From an uncultured Methanomicrobiales archaeon (GTDB lineage Archaea > Halobacteriota > Methanomicrobia > Methanomicrobiales > Methanospirillaceae), in assembly GCA_903832665.1 (NCBI GenBank), contig CAILCG010000017.1, forward strand, positions 62,001-126,000: 64,000 bases of DNA. Direction: 5' to 3'. Below the pieces are notes generated by a model that saw only the letters and a program-made list of their open reading frames with translations, was not told the DNA's origin and did not search any database. Positions 52,607 to 61,852 of this stretch are shown piece after piece (within the stretch, counting starts at the first letter, position 1; each line of letters begins with the position of its first letter). A program made the position numbers and the translations under genes.

Positions 52607-52804
52607 ACAACCTCCATTTTTCCGATTCGAACAAAGATAATCACCTCTTTTTTAACAAAGATAATATAAAAGAAATTTATCCCAATGTACCGTTAGAAAC
52701 CTTTAAGTTTCTGGATGTCATCTAATATCTTACAGCGCTTTTAACAATAGTTAGCGTTAATTTGTTTTTGGGGTGTTACTATACCTGAACAGTTACCGGA
52801 GTCC

Positions 52805-53422
52805 ATGAAGGGGACAACGACCATCGGCATTGTTTTCAAAGATGGTGTGATCCTTGCTACCGAGAAGCGTGCGACCATGGGTTACATGATCGCAAGCAAA
52901 AAAGCAAAGAAAGTGTACAAGGTGGCAGAACGAATAGGCATGACCACAGCCGGGGGTGTAGGAGATGCCCAGCAACTCGCACGAATCCTGACAGTTGAAT
53001 GCAACCTGTACCAGATCCGCAGATCGCGATCCATCACGGTAGGGGCTGCAGCCACACTGCTCTCGAATCACCTGAACCAGAACCGGTCCTTCCCGTATTA
53101 TGTCCAGCTTCTTGTAGGAGGCATTGATGAGACAGGGCCTAGTGTATACTCGGTGGACGCAATGGGTGGCGCAACCAAGGAAGAAGAGATTGTTGCAACC
53201 GGCTCCGGTTCTCCCATGGCATATGGTGTACTCGAGGACCGTTTCCGCAAGGATATGAACGAAGATGAAGCAATCGATATTGCTATTCGTGCATTGAAAT
53301 CTGCAATGAAGCGAGATGCCGGATCCGGGGAAGGCATCCATGTTGTCGTCATCACCAAAGACAAGTACCAGGAAATGGGAGAAGACGCACTTCAAAAATA
53401 TCTTGTAAAATCTCCCGCATAA
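52805..53422 (+). CDS. psmB: Proteasome beta subunit
   Basis: This archaeal 20S proteasome catalytic subunit of about 205 residues has the self-cleavage junction MKG-TTTIGI, with the Thr after Gly becoming the nucleophile. Lys of ATEKRAT, DAQQLAR and GSGSPMAYGVLE are also conserved. The ATG at 52805 gives a propeptide of only three residues and its GGAG lies too close. Upstream the frame reads IPEQLPES from an ATA at 52781 with GGGGTG five bases before it, so translation may start there. It is followed by aCPSF1 after a 30-base gap. Confidence 0.94.
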   Translation: MKGTTTIGIVFKDGVILATEKRATMGYMIASKKAKKVYKVAERIGMTTAGGVGDAQQLARILTVECNLYQIRRSRSITVGAAATLLSNHLNQNRSFPYYVQLLVGGIDETGPSVYSVDAMGGATKEEEIVATGSGSPMAYGVLEDRFRKDMNEDEAIDIAIRALKSAMKRDAGSGEGIHVVVITKDKYQEMGEDALQKYLVKSPA

Positions 53423-53452
53423 AAAAAACTTTTTTTTAGGACGTCAATCATT

Positions 53453-55372
53453 ATGTTAATTGAAGAACGGCTCAAAGAGCTTAAAGACAAGATCAATGAA
53501 AAGGTGCCCCACGGCATCACGGTGACGCAGGTAGAATTCGAAGGCCCTGAGCTCGTCATCTATACTGATGATCCGAAAAAGTTTGCCGATGAAGCAGACT
53601 TAATCAAGATTCTTGCACGCGATTTACGCAAGCGGATAGTAGTCAGACCCACAATACTCGAAGATCCCGAAAAGGCGTACAATGAAATTAAGGCAGTTGT
53701 CCCGGAGACAGCCGGTATCACCGATATCTTTTTTGATGCCGATACCGGCGAAGTGCTGATCGAAGCAGAGAAACCCGGTGTGGTAATCGGCAAGAACGGC
53801 ACCACGCTCCGGGATATTACCCGTCACATTGGCTGGACTCCGAAAGTAGTGCGGACTCCCCCCATTGAAAGTTCTACGGTAAAACAGATCCGCCAGTATC
53901 TTCGTTCCACCAACGAAGAGCGCAAGGCATTCCTCCGCACGATCGGACGTCGGATTCACCGTGACATTCCAGGTAAAGACGATACCAGCAAGGATGCCGT
54001 CAAGCGGGACCAGTGGGCACGGGTCACCATGCTCGGCTGCTGCCGTGAAGTCGGACGAGCCGCATTCCTCCTCACTACCCCCAACAGCCGGATACTGATC
54101 GACTGCGGTGAAAAGCCGGATAATCATGGCGGTACACCGTACCTCTATGTCCCTGAGATCCACCCCCTCGCCCAGCTCGATGCAGTTGTACTCACCCACG
54201 CCCATCTTGATCACTGCGCGCTGGTGCCTCTTCTGTACAAGTACGGGTACGAAGGTCCGGTTTACTCCACACCACCGACACGGGACCTTTCCGCGATGCT
54301 CCAGCTGGACTATCTCGATGTGATCCATAAGGAAGACCGGAAGATTCCGTACTCCTCCAATGAGGTCAAGACCTATATCCGGCACTCTATCACCCTCAAC
54401 TATGGAAGCGTCACAGATATTGCCCCGGATGTCAAACTCACCTTCCATAACGCAGGCCATATTCTCGGTTCCGCCATTGCGCACTTCCATATCGGCGATG
54501 GAATGTACAACATCGCTTTTACCGGCGATTTCAATTACGGCAAGAGTCGCCTGTTCAACCCGGCCGTCAACCAGTTCCCCCGTCTTGAAGCACTCTTCAT
54601 GGAAAGTACCTATGGGGGCAGCAACGACTTCCAGCAGCCGCGTCTGGATGCCGAAGCCCGTCTCTATGAGACTATCAATAATGTAGTATCGCGGGGAGGC
54701 AAAGTCATCATCCCGGCATTCTCGGTTGGGCGTTCCCAGGAAGTGATGCTGGCCCTTGAAGAGGGTATGCGCCTGGAAAAGATTCCCAAGGTGAAGATAT
54801 ACCTCGATGGAATGATTCGTGAAGCAACTGCAATTCATACCTGCTATCCGGAATATCTCAATACCGAGCTCCGGAACCAGATCTTCCGCGAAGGCATGAA
54901 CCCATTCCTTGCCGAATGTTTCCAGCAGGTTGACTCACAGGATCTCCGTGAAAAAGTTATTAACGGTGATCCCTGTGTGATCATCACCACGAGTGGTATG
55001 TTGAACGGTGGCCCGGTTATGGAATACCTCCTGAACCTTGCCCAGGATGAGAAGAATGCTCTCATATTTGTCGGGTACCAGGCAGACGGGACCTATGGCC
55101 GGCGGATCCAGAAAGGATGGCGCGAAGTGCCGATGGGCCGTAAAGGTACCATTACCATCAACCTTGAGATCGTCACGGTCGACGGATTCTCAGGACACTC
55201 AGATCGCCGGCAACTGATGAATTTCATAGGCCAGATCCAACCCCGCCCGGAAAAGATCTTCTGCATCCACGGTGATGAGAACAACACGATCGATCTGGCA
55301 AGTTCCATCTACAAGCGGTTCCATATCGAAACGCACTCTCCCATGAACCTGGAAACATACCGCATGGTTTAG
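53453..55372 (+). CDS. Beta-CASP ribonuclease aCPSF1
   Basis: This 639-residue protein has two N-terminal KH-like RNA-binding domains (first about 1-70, second with VVIGKNGTTLRDITRHIGW near 105-125). The metallo-beta-lactamase core has VVLTHAHLDHCALVP (HxHxDH), NAGHILGSA, FTGDFNYGKSRL and MESTYGG. A beta-CASP insert includes IPAFSVGRSQEVMLAL and a terminal VDGFSGHSDRRQLMNFI. In archaea aCPSF1 cleaves mRNA 3' ends at U-rich sites and acts as the general transcription termination factor. Length and order match the conserved family. AGGACG precedes the ATG. Confidence 0.96.
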   Translation: MLIEERLKELKDKINEKVPHGITVTQVEFEGPELVIYTDDPKKFADEADLIKILARDLRKRIVVRPTILEDPEKAYNEIKAVVPETAGITDIFFDADTGEVLIEAEKPGVVIGKNGTTLRDITRHIGWTPKVVRTPPIESSTVKQIRQYLRSTNEERKAFLRTIGRRIHRDIPGKDDTSKDAVKRDQWARVTMLGCCREVGRAAFLLTTPNSRILIDCGEKPDNHGGTPYLYVPEIHPLAQLDAVVLTHAHLDHCALVPLLYKYGYEGPVYSTPPTRDLSAMLQLDYLDVIHKEDRKIPYSSNEVKTYIRHSITLNYGSVTDIAPDVKLTFHNAGHILGSAIAHFHIGDGMYNIAFTGDFNYGKSRLFNPAVNQFPRLEALFMESTYGGSNDFQQPRLDAEARLYETINNVVSRGGKVIIPAFSVGRSQEVMLALEEGMRLEKIPKVKIYLDGMIREATAIHTCYPEYLNTELRNQIFREGMNPFLAECFQQVDSQDLREKVINGDPCVIITTSGMLNGGPVMEYLLNLAQDEKNALIFVGYQADGTYGRRIQKGWREVPMGRKGTITINLEIVTVDGFSGHSDRRQLMNFIGQIQPRPEKIFCIHGDENNTIDLASSIYKRFHIETHSPMNLETYRMV

Positions 55373-55388
55373 GCCCCTTAAAGCTGCC

Positions 55389-56474
55389 ATGAGGACACAA
55401 CTAACTCTTTTTTTCGGCGTCTTTATCGTGATGGCATTATCCAATGCCATTGTTCCCGTGCTTCCATCATTTGCCAGTACTTCTTTCTTACAGGGAGCGA
55501 TCTTTGCTGCATACTACCTGGGGGCAGTGATCAGTACGCTGCCTGCCGGAATGCTCTCTGACCGGATTGGCCGCATCCCACTCATACGCGTGGGTCTTCT
55601 CATCACCGTTATCAGTGGTATTGCACTCTACGCGGTCTCATCGCCATTTCTCGTAATGTCAATCCGTTTCATCGAGGGCGTGGGAGCAGGGTGCTTTGTT
55701 GCATCTGCCATGTCGTGGGTCAATGCTGTGGAGAATCATGAGAGGATGAGCGGATATTTCATGGCAATGCTCAATGCCGGGCTGGTCACGGGTCTTGTTG
55801 TCGCAGGCTGGGTGAGTGCTGTGTTCCGGCACCCGGCACTGGGAATACTGTTTTTTGCTGCATGTGCGGTCATTCCCACTGGAGCCAGCATGTTCATGCG
55901 CGAATCACTCCAGCCTGCAAATCGGACTGATCTCCGCCAGTTGATCCCTCTTGTGAGCAGGTATCGTTACCTCTGGCATTCTTCCGTGATCCTTATCGGG
56001 ATAACCGGGGTAGTAATTACTTTATATCCGGAATTTTCCTCAGTCTCCCCGGAAATTGCCGGAACCTGGATCGCGATGATGAGTATCTCAACCATCATTG
56101 CAGTTCTCGCAGCATCCCGTTTGTCGTTATCCCCGGTTCCAGCCATCCGTTCGTCCGCGATCCTGATGGTCTTTGGAGTCCTTCTTACTTTTTACTCACC
56201 GCTTGGATTCATCGTAATCGGAGCACTGGCTGGAATCGTCATGATAGCCCAGATGGCCTTTCTCGCTGAAACGAAAGAACCTCAGGGGTTTACCATGGGA
56301 CTGTTCTCGACAACAAGTTACCTAGGTATGGCAATCCTACCGTTCTTTGCCGGACTTATCGCAGATTCGTTTGGATTTTTTCCAGCATTCTGTGCAGCAG
56401 CATTCTGTGCGATAACCGTAGCACTCACGATTGGATATTGTACCCCTGAAAATCAGCAAGAAGTATCACCATAA
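55389..56474 (+). CDS. Major facilitator superfamily transporter
   Basis: This 361-residue protein has about eleven or twelve membrane helices and the MFS loop 2-3 signature (AGMLSDRIGRIPLIRVG, residues 54-70). A second-half GFTMGLFSTTSYLGMAILPFFAGLIADSFGF-like stretch shows the internal duplication. It is shorter than most MFS proteins, as common for archaeal members of the drug-efflux-like group. The substrate is unknown. It begins 16 bases after the aCPSF1 stop and may be read from the same transcript. Confidence 0.9.
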   Translation: MRTQLTLFFGVFIVMALSNAIVPVLPSFASTSFLQGAIFAAYYLGAVISTLPAGMLSDRIGRIPLIRVGLLITVISGIALYAVSSPFLVMSIRFIEGVGAGCFVASAMSWVNAVENHERMSGYFMAMLNAGLVTGLVVAGWVSAVFRHPALGILFFAACAVIPTGASMFMRESLQPANRTDLRQLIPLVSRYRYLWHSSVILIGITGVVITLYPEFSSVSPEIAGTWIAMMSISTIIAVLAASRLSLSPVPAIRSSAILMVFGVLLTFYSPLGFIVIGALAGIVMIAQMAFLAETKEPQGFTMGLFSTTSYLGMAILPFFAGLIADSFGFFPAFCAAAFCAITVALTIGYCTPENQQEVSP

Positions 56475-56577
56475 AGAATCTTACCCCAGAGATCTTGTTG
56501 AACCTGAATACCGTGGTAAAGGTATGGTGAAAATGAATACATTCATCTGCGATTAAAGAAAATTTTGTCATGAGATT

Positions 56578-57570
56578 ATGAGATCAAAAACAATTATGCT
56601 GGTTGTTCTTTTAGCCATCCTGGCGATTCCTGCTGTTCACGCGGAAGATGCCCAGGAATGGTATTCAAAGGCACAGAACTCTGCCACGGCGGGAAATTAT
56701 GCTGACGCCATTACGTATTACAATAATGCCCTTGCACTCGACACAAATTATGCCGCTGCAATGGCCGGCAAGGCTGCGGCTCTGAATATCATGGGTAACT
56801 ACACGGAGGCTGTAACCCTTTCCGGGCAGGCACTGACCATCAAATCCACAGACCCGGTCGCACTAAATGCGAGAGCATTGGGACTGTTCAAGCTTGGCAG
56901 ATATGAAGAGTCCGTTGCCGCATATGACAAACTGTTTGTTGTGCAGGAAAACCGGGTGGATGCATACTGCAACCAGGGATATGCTTACTTTAAGATGGAA
57001 AAATATGATGCAGCAGTCGTCCCTTACGATCGCTGCACTTCCATGGACCCCCTCAATTTCATGTCATGGAATTACCAGGGACTCGCGTACATGGGCAGCC
57101 AGAAATATGATAAGGCACTCAGTTCATTCAACCGGGCTACGGGCGTTACCGTAACCAATGCAACGATCTGGAACAACAAGGGACTTGCGTACATCCAACT
57201 GGGAAAACCCCAGGACGCGGCAGAATGTTTCAAAAAAGCCCTTGGCATTGACCCCAATTTTGCTGATGCAAAGACGAACCGGGACAACATGGTAGGAAAA
57301 CTCCAGATTGTCAACATCACTGGCACGATTACACCGGAAGTCACCATCAGCCGGATCGGGACTTTTTACACAACGGCAACTCCTGCACCGCTGAATACTG
57401 AAGTTACAACCGTACCGCAAATAACGCCGGAAGTCACAACGATTGCAACCACTGCGACAACCCCCGTTCCCCGGAAAACTACCTATTCACCGCTCTCTCC
57501 GCTGACTGCATTGGGGGCAGTAATTGGGATGTGCGGGATCTTTTTATCCGGCAACCGCCGGAAAAACTAA
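56578..57570 (+). CDS. Secreted, membrane-anchored TPR protein
   Basis: This 330-residue protein has a signal peptide (KTIMLVVLLAILAIPAVHA) and about six tetratricopeptide repeats from residues 25 to 235 (AQEWYSKAQNSATAGNYADAITYYNNAL and so on). A Thr/Pro-rich stalk then leads to a C-terminal helix (LTALGAVIGMCGIFLSG) ending NRRKN. The same C-terminal anchor plan occurs in the PEGA protein at 18620-19732. It probably binds partner proteins at the outer cell face. Single gene, convergent with the M20 peptidase. Confidence 0.87.
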   Translation: MRSKTIMLVVLLAILAIPAVHAEDAQEWYSKAQNSATAGNYADAITYYNNALALDTNYAAAMAGKAAALNIMGNYTEAVTLSGQALTIKSTDPVALNARALGLFKLGRYEESVAAYDKLFVVQENRVDAYCNQGYAYFKMEKYDAAVVPYDRCTSMDPLNFMSWNYQGLAYMGSQKYDKALSSFNRATGVTVTNATIWNNKGLAYIQLGKPQDAAECFKKALGIDPNFADAKTNRDNMVGKLQIVNITGTITPEVTISRIGTFYTTATPAPLNTEVTTVPQITPEVTTIATTATTPVPRKTTYSPLSPLTALGAVIGMCGIFLSGNRRKN

Positions 57571-57592
57571 TTTTTTCCTATCTTTTTTTGGT

Positions 57593-58768
57593 TTATACAT
57601 ATTTTGCCATAATTGCCTGATACACGAGTGAAGCTTTTTCCAGAGAATCGATTGCAGTCCGTTCATTTACCGCATGCAGGCTCGGGATCTCTCCGGGACC
57701 ATACTCGATCACCTTAAATCCAGCAGCACGAAGATGACGGGCATCGCTTGCAGCCCACTGCACAATGGGAAATACCTCGCCACCATACACGTCTTTTACG
57801 GCTTTGCAGGTAACGGCAACCAGTGGGGAAGCCGGATCCGTAATCGAGGGATTGTGAGTCTCCTGGGAGATAATTTTTCCGCACCGGGCATGCTCTGTTA
57901 TGGATGAGATGAGTGCGGGAATTGAACATCCCCACGGGACCCTGAGCTCCAGTTCAAGAGCGCAATGCTGTGCTACAACATTCGATTTCTCCCCACCTTT
58001 GATGATCCCCGGGTTGAAGGTAAGACTTTTTAATACATCGCGAACACCGGCAATACCGAATTCCTTACTGAGAACGGCAGATGACTGGACTATGATCTTG
58101 TCAAAAGAGGGATCAACCGGATATGCAATCTTATTCAGTTCCCTGACATGGTTCAGCAACGTCATGACTTCCATGATGGCACTGGTGCCGACAGCCGGAT
58201 ACAAAGAACCATGGGCTGGTGTCCCGGAAAATTCCATGTCCAGCCGACAGAGTCCTTTCTGGCCAATACAGGGGTGCCGTGAGGGGGTTGGTTCGGCTAC
58301 AAGGCAGTCACAGGGCCTGAGTGCATGAGCAGCGAGGAGCCGCCGTATACCGTTCTCACCCCCGGTCTCTTCATCGCAGACAAATGCAAGGTTCGCCGGC
58401 ACGTCCTGATTGCGGTTCACCACTGCTTCGCAGGCCGCAAGAATGGATGCGCACCCCCCTTTCATATCGGTAGCACCACGCCCGTGCACAAATCCGTTTT
58501 CGATGATACCGGAGAACGGGGGATGCGTCCACCCCACATCAAGAGCAGGAACTACGTCCACGTGGCCACAGACAAGCAGCTGCCGGAGTTTACCTGACTC
58601 GCGGGTGACGAGATTGCACATTCCCCCGGTATTTCCCGTGACGGACGAATCAATGCCAATCCCGTCGAGAAACGACCGGATATATTCGATAACCTCGTCC
58701 GTGCGGCCGGGAGGATTTTCACTATGGATTTTTACCAGGTCGGCACAGATATGACTGACATCCTTCAT
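57593..58768 (-). CDS. M20 family metallopeptidase (ArgE/DapE-like deacylase)
   Basis: This 391-residue di-zinc amidase has VCGHVDVVPALDVGWTHPPFSG (metal His and catalytic Asp), GRGATDMKGGCASILAA (bridging Asp), VCDEETGGENGIRRLL (catalytic Glu pair), VAEPTPSRHPCIGQKGL and SLHAVNERTAIDSLEKA with the last His. These features fit succinyl-diaminopimelate desuccinylase or acetylornithine deacetylase; the substrate cannot be decided without context. AAGGAC precedes the ATG. Confidence 0.9.
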   Translation of the reverse strand: MKDVSHICADLVKIHSENPPGRTDEVIEYIRSFLDGIGIDSSVTGNTGGMCNLVTRESGKLRQLLVCGHVDVVPALDVGWTHPPFSGIIENGFVHGRGATDMKGGCASILAACEAVVNRNQDVPANLAFVCDEETGGENGIRRLLAAHALRPCDCLVAEPTPSRHPCIGQKGLCRLDMEFSGTPAHGSLYPAVGTSAIMEVMTLLNHVRELNKIAYPVDPSFDKIIVQSSAVLSKEFGIAGVRDVLKSLTFNPGIIKGGEKSNVVAQHCALELELRVPWGCSIPALISSITEHARCGKIISQETHNPSITDPASPLVAVTCKAVKDVYGGEVFPIVQWAASDARHLRAAGFKVIEYGPGEIPSLHAVNERTAIDSLEKASLVYQAIMAKYV

Positions 58769-58786
58769 AATAGTCCTTCAAAAATG

Positions 58787-59290
58787 TTAATGAACGGCTG
58801 CATAGGTCTCGAACAGGGCCGAGAGTGAATTCCCCACATAGAGGCTCTTTAAGAAATCCTGGTCAAAAAATTCGTCAATAACGGCATAGAAGAAATCCAC
58901 CGGGATGCCAACTCTGCTATTGGGATCGGGTACTATCCGGAAACTCCGGTAGCTAGCGGAGTTGTCTGTATCATAGATCATCTGCCAGAGAGAAGGCAAC
59001 GCCGCGAATTTCTGCGGATGGTTCTCTTTGAGCCAGTTGATAAATCCATTAAATTTTATACGGTCCCCTTTCTTCTCCTCATCAATGCGCCAGCGGAGGT
59101 ATTCGCCCCCCAGGATATTTTTCGGTGATTCGTAATGGTACGCATAGATGCTGGCGGTATAGTCGATATGAGCTAACGCATCGATAAAGAAAAAATAGAG
59201 TGTCTTATTGAAGCTTCCTGTGTCATGAAGCATGAGTGATTTCTCATACAGGTGGGTGAGGACCTTTAAGTATTCGTTATCATCCTGCAT
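58787..59290 (-). CDS. Hypothetical soluble protein
   Basis: The open frame reaches 59431, but the segment before the ATG at 59290 looks non-coding (HHHYNAHPVAGGCNT). The shorter product of about 167 residues is preferred. It is helical and rich in aromatic and acidic residues (LTHLYEKSLMLHDTG, FNGFINWLKENHPQKFAAL, VDFFYAVIDEFFDQDFLKSLY), with no membrane segment or known motif. It lies 18 bases upstream of the M20 gene on the same strand and could be transcribed with it. Confidence 0.65.
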   Translation of the reverse strand: MQDDNEYLKVLTHLYEKSLMLHDTGSFNKTLYFFFIDALAHIDYTASIYAYHYESPKNILGGEYLRWRIDEEKKGDRIKFNGFINWLKENHPQKFAALPSLWQMIYDTDNSASYRSFRIVPDPNSRVGIPVDFFYAVIDEFFDQDFLKSLYVGNSLSALFETYAAVH

Positions 59291-59514
59291 AGCAACAGGT
59301 TCGTCATGGCATTGTAAATATATTGCCGTGTTGCAACCCCCTGCGACCGGATGAGCATTGTAGTGATGATGCCGGATTTTATCGGTAACCTGAACGAATT
59401 TTTTTTCCTGACCGGTAATCCGGGAAGACAACCGGATATGTCACTTCCCCGTACCTGAACCTGACTCTTTATGCTAACCTGCGTGCAATTTCTAGAGCAC
59501 CAAGGTACCTGATC

Positions 59515-60156
59515 ATGGACTTATCGATTCTTACCCAGCTCAATGTCCTCCTGCAGCTCATGTGCGTCATCATCGTTGCTGCATACCTCCTTACCCGAAG
59601 CCGGATCTTCCCGGAGATACTGGACGGTCGTGCAACACTCATTGACAAGATCATCCTGGTCCTGCTCTTCGGCGGCCTTTCCATCTACGGCTCCGTCAGC
59701 GGGATCGACTTTATGGGTTCCGTAGTAAACGTCCGCGACCTCGGACTCATGCTTGCCGGTCTGCTGGCCGGGCCATGGGTAGGACTCGGAGCAGGGCTGA
59801 TAGGAGCCGCGTTCCGTCTCACCATGGGAGGTCTCACGATCTATGCCTGTTCAGTGGCAGCACTCTTTGCCGGCCTCTTTGGCGGGATCATATGGCTCTG
59901 GAAAAAGAAGCAATTTGCCGGCACGAAGATTGCCGTGATCCTCGCCATCCTGATGGAAGTCTTCCACAGGGTGCTCGTTCTCCTCACCGTCACCCCGTTC
60001 GACGCAGCGCTTACCGTTGTCACGCGAGTATTTATCCCCATGATCCTTGCCAATGCAATCGGTATGTACGTCTTCTGCATCATGGTCGGGGAGATCCAGC
60101 AGGAGCGGAAACTGCAGGCTGAACGCGATTCACTGATCCACGATAAAGAACAATAA
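59515..60156 (+). CDS. LytS/YhcK-type 5TM receptor domain protein
   Basis: This 213-residue membrane protein corresponds to the 5TM-5TMR_LYT sensor domain: hydrophobic helices with VRDLGLMLAGLLAGPWVGLGAGLIGAAFRL (the NxR...GP motif) and YACSVAALFAGLFGGIIWLW. A short coiled-coil tail (EIQQERKLQAERDSLIHDKEQ, described in parts) ends the protein where a kinase or cyclase would normally follow. The stand-alone receptor may signal through a separate partner. AAGGTA precedes the ATG. Confidence 0.85.
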   Translation: MDLSILTQLNVLLQLMCVIIVAAYLLTRSRIFPEILDGRATLIDKIILVLLFGGLSIYGSVSGIDFMGSVVNVRDLGLMLAGLLAGPWVGLGAGLIGAAFRLTMGGLTIYACSVAALFAGLFGGIIWLWKKKQFAGTKIAVILAILMEVFHRVLVLLTVTPFDAALTVVTRVFIPMILANAIGMYVFCIMVGEIQQERKLQAERDSLIHDKEQ

Positions 60157-60284
60157 AATTTCCGCATCCCGTTAACCAGAATCGGGCACGGTTTTTCCGG
60201 TGCAATTCTGGCAAACGGTTGTAAGTAAGACAAAGAACATTTTTTTGAGTCTTCACGGGATCAGGAAAGAATCTGAAATAAATT

Positions 60285-61163
60285 TTATTTGTAAAAAGGT
60301 TCCCGGAGCGAGACCGCTTTCCGGAAAAGATCCTCGAGTTCTGCCCCGCTCTTTCCCCGAATATCAATATGATTGTCCGTGCGCAGGAGACAGGGTTTAA
60401 GTTTCCCGTCAGATGTGACCCTGAGCCGGTTGCAAAAGGCACAGAACTCGGTGTTATGCAGCGGCCTGACTACTTCGACTTCAGCGTCGTCAAGACAGTA
60501 TTTTTTCCGGTGATGCATTCTCCGGGTGATGATCTGTTTTGACCGGGCCGCAAGCGCATTTTCAACGCCATTAAGATCCCCATGGTTGGTGCATTCATTG
60601 AAATGTATCAGCTCGATAAGCTGGAGAACGAGATTCCGGTTTCCCCGCACCAATGCGAGGAAATCATCGATCTCGTGATCATTGATCCCCGCAAGAACCA
60701 CCATGTTCAGTTTTACCGGTGTCAGACCCACATTTACGGCAGCACTGATACCCGCAAGTACCTCGTCAAGCTTGTCCGTGCCGGTGATTTTTTTATAGGT
60801 TTCGGGGTTCAGGCTGTCGATACTGACATTTACCCTGCGCAACCCAGCCTTCTTGAGATCGGCCGCAAGACCGGCAAGACAGGTCCCGTTGGTAGTGATT
60901 GAGGATTCCATCCCGGCAGGCACAGACCGGATAATTTCCAGCAGGTCGGTGCGGAGCATCGGTTCGCCGCCGGTAAATTTTACACTGCGGATCCTTATCT
61001 TTTCTGCAACACGTAATATTTCTGCAATTTCAGCAGCAGAGAGCGGTTCTTCCGGCTTCTTCTCCCCTTCGCGGTGGCAGTATATGCAGGCCAGGTTACA
61101 CTTGGGCGTAAGACTGATCCGCAGGTTGCTCACCGGGCGATTGAAGGGGTCTTTTAAGGTCAT
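60285..61163 (-). CDS. moaA: GTP 3',8-cyclase (molybdenum cofactor synthesis)
   Basis: This 292-residue radical SAM enzyme starts the molybdopterin pathway. The SAM cluster motif is CNLACIYC near residue 19. VKFTGGEPMLR, VNVSIDSLNPETYKKITG and the second cluster AFCNRLRVTSDGKLKPCL near residue 255 are typical of MoaA. The usual C-terminal Gly-Gly is absent; the protein ends REPFYK. The ATG at 61163 overlaps the rlmE stop by four bases, so the open frame continuing to 61271 is not used. Molybdenum or tungsten pterin is needed for formylmethanofuran and formate dehydrogenases. Confidence 0.93.
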   Translation of the reverse strand: MTLKDPFNRPVSNLRISLTPKCNLACIYCHREGEKKPEEPLSAAEIAEILRVAEKIRIRSVKFTGGEPMLRTDLLEIIRSVPAGMESSITTNGTCLAGLAADLKKAGLRRVNVSIDSLNPETYKKITGTDKLDEVLAGISAAVNVGLTPVKLNMVVLAGINDHEIDDFLALVRGNRNLVLQLIELIHFNECTNHGDLNGVENALAARSKQIITRRMHHRKKYCLDDAEVEVVRPLHNTEFCAFCNRLRVTSDGKLKPCLLRTDNHIDIRGKSGAELEDLFRKAVSLREPFYK

Positions 61164-61753
61164 GGAACTGCGGGGCCTATGAAATTCTTTGCAACTATGT
61201 AGAGTTCGGTGCTCCCTTTCCTGGTGGATTTGGTCATGCAGGTTTTCACTGCATAGAAATTCAGCTTGCATTTCGCATAAAACTCAGGAAAATCTGATCC
61301 CTGGAATGATTTTACGGCAAAATTTCCGCCCGGCTTTAAGACCTTACAGGCAAACCTGAGTGCCTGTTCATTTAAGTCAATGATTCTTGCCTGATCGTAA
61401 CTTTTATGCCCGGAAAGTTTTGGTGACGCATCGCACAGGACGATATTGACAACTTCGAGTTTTTCCTTGACCATCTCTACAACCGCAGGATCATTGATAT
61501 CCCCTTCAATTGTTTCGATGCCGTCAAGTTCAGCTATCGGGTTGAGATCAATGCCTATAATACGGGCATCCGTAAGTGTCCGTTCTATCTGGAGCCAGCT
61601 TCCCGGAGCTGCACCAAGATCAACGATATTGTCGTCCCTTCGTATGATCCCAAATTTTGTCTGGATTTCCATGAGCTTATAGGCTGCCCGTGAACGGAAG
61701 CCCTCATTTTTTGCCCGCAGATATGTCTTATCTTGTCCCCATTGTGAACCCAT
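61160..61753 (-). CDS. rlmE: 23S rRNA 2'-O-methyltransferase RlmE (FtsJ)
   Basis: This 197-residue SAM-dependent methyltransferase has FRSRAAYKLMEIQTKFG (catalytic Lys), IVDLGAAPGSWLQIE (SAM motif I), IVLCDASPKLSGHKSYD (catalytic Asp), LKPGGNFAVKSFQG (catalytic Lys) and RKGSTELYIVAKNF (catalytic Glu). It modifies the ribosomal A-loop uridine. The length is normal, and there is no TRAM extension as found in some archaea. It is upstream of and overlaps moaA. Confidence 0.94.
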   Translation of the reverse strand: MGSQWGQDKTYLRAKNEGFRSRAAYKLMEIQTKFGIIRRDDNIVDLGAAPGSWLQIERTLTDARIIGIDLNPIAELDGIETIEGDINDPAVVEMVKEKLEVVNIVLCDASPKLSGHKSYDQARIIDLNEQALRFACKVLKPGGNFAVKSFQGSDFPEFYAKCKLNFYAVKTCMTKSTRKGSTELYIVAKNFIGPAVP

Positions 61754-61852
61754 TGTCTTAATCGTTCCCCTAAATAGTCCGGGTTAAACCCAAAACGCTA
61801 TAATTAAAGTATGACGATATACTGTATAAGATAATGTGTTAAGGGGTATGCA

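Noticed and set aside
53624-54838. Minus-strand open frame of 404 codons opposite aCPSF1
   Set aside because: It is antisense to a highly conserved ribonuclease; its product has no recognisable domain.
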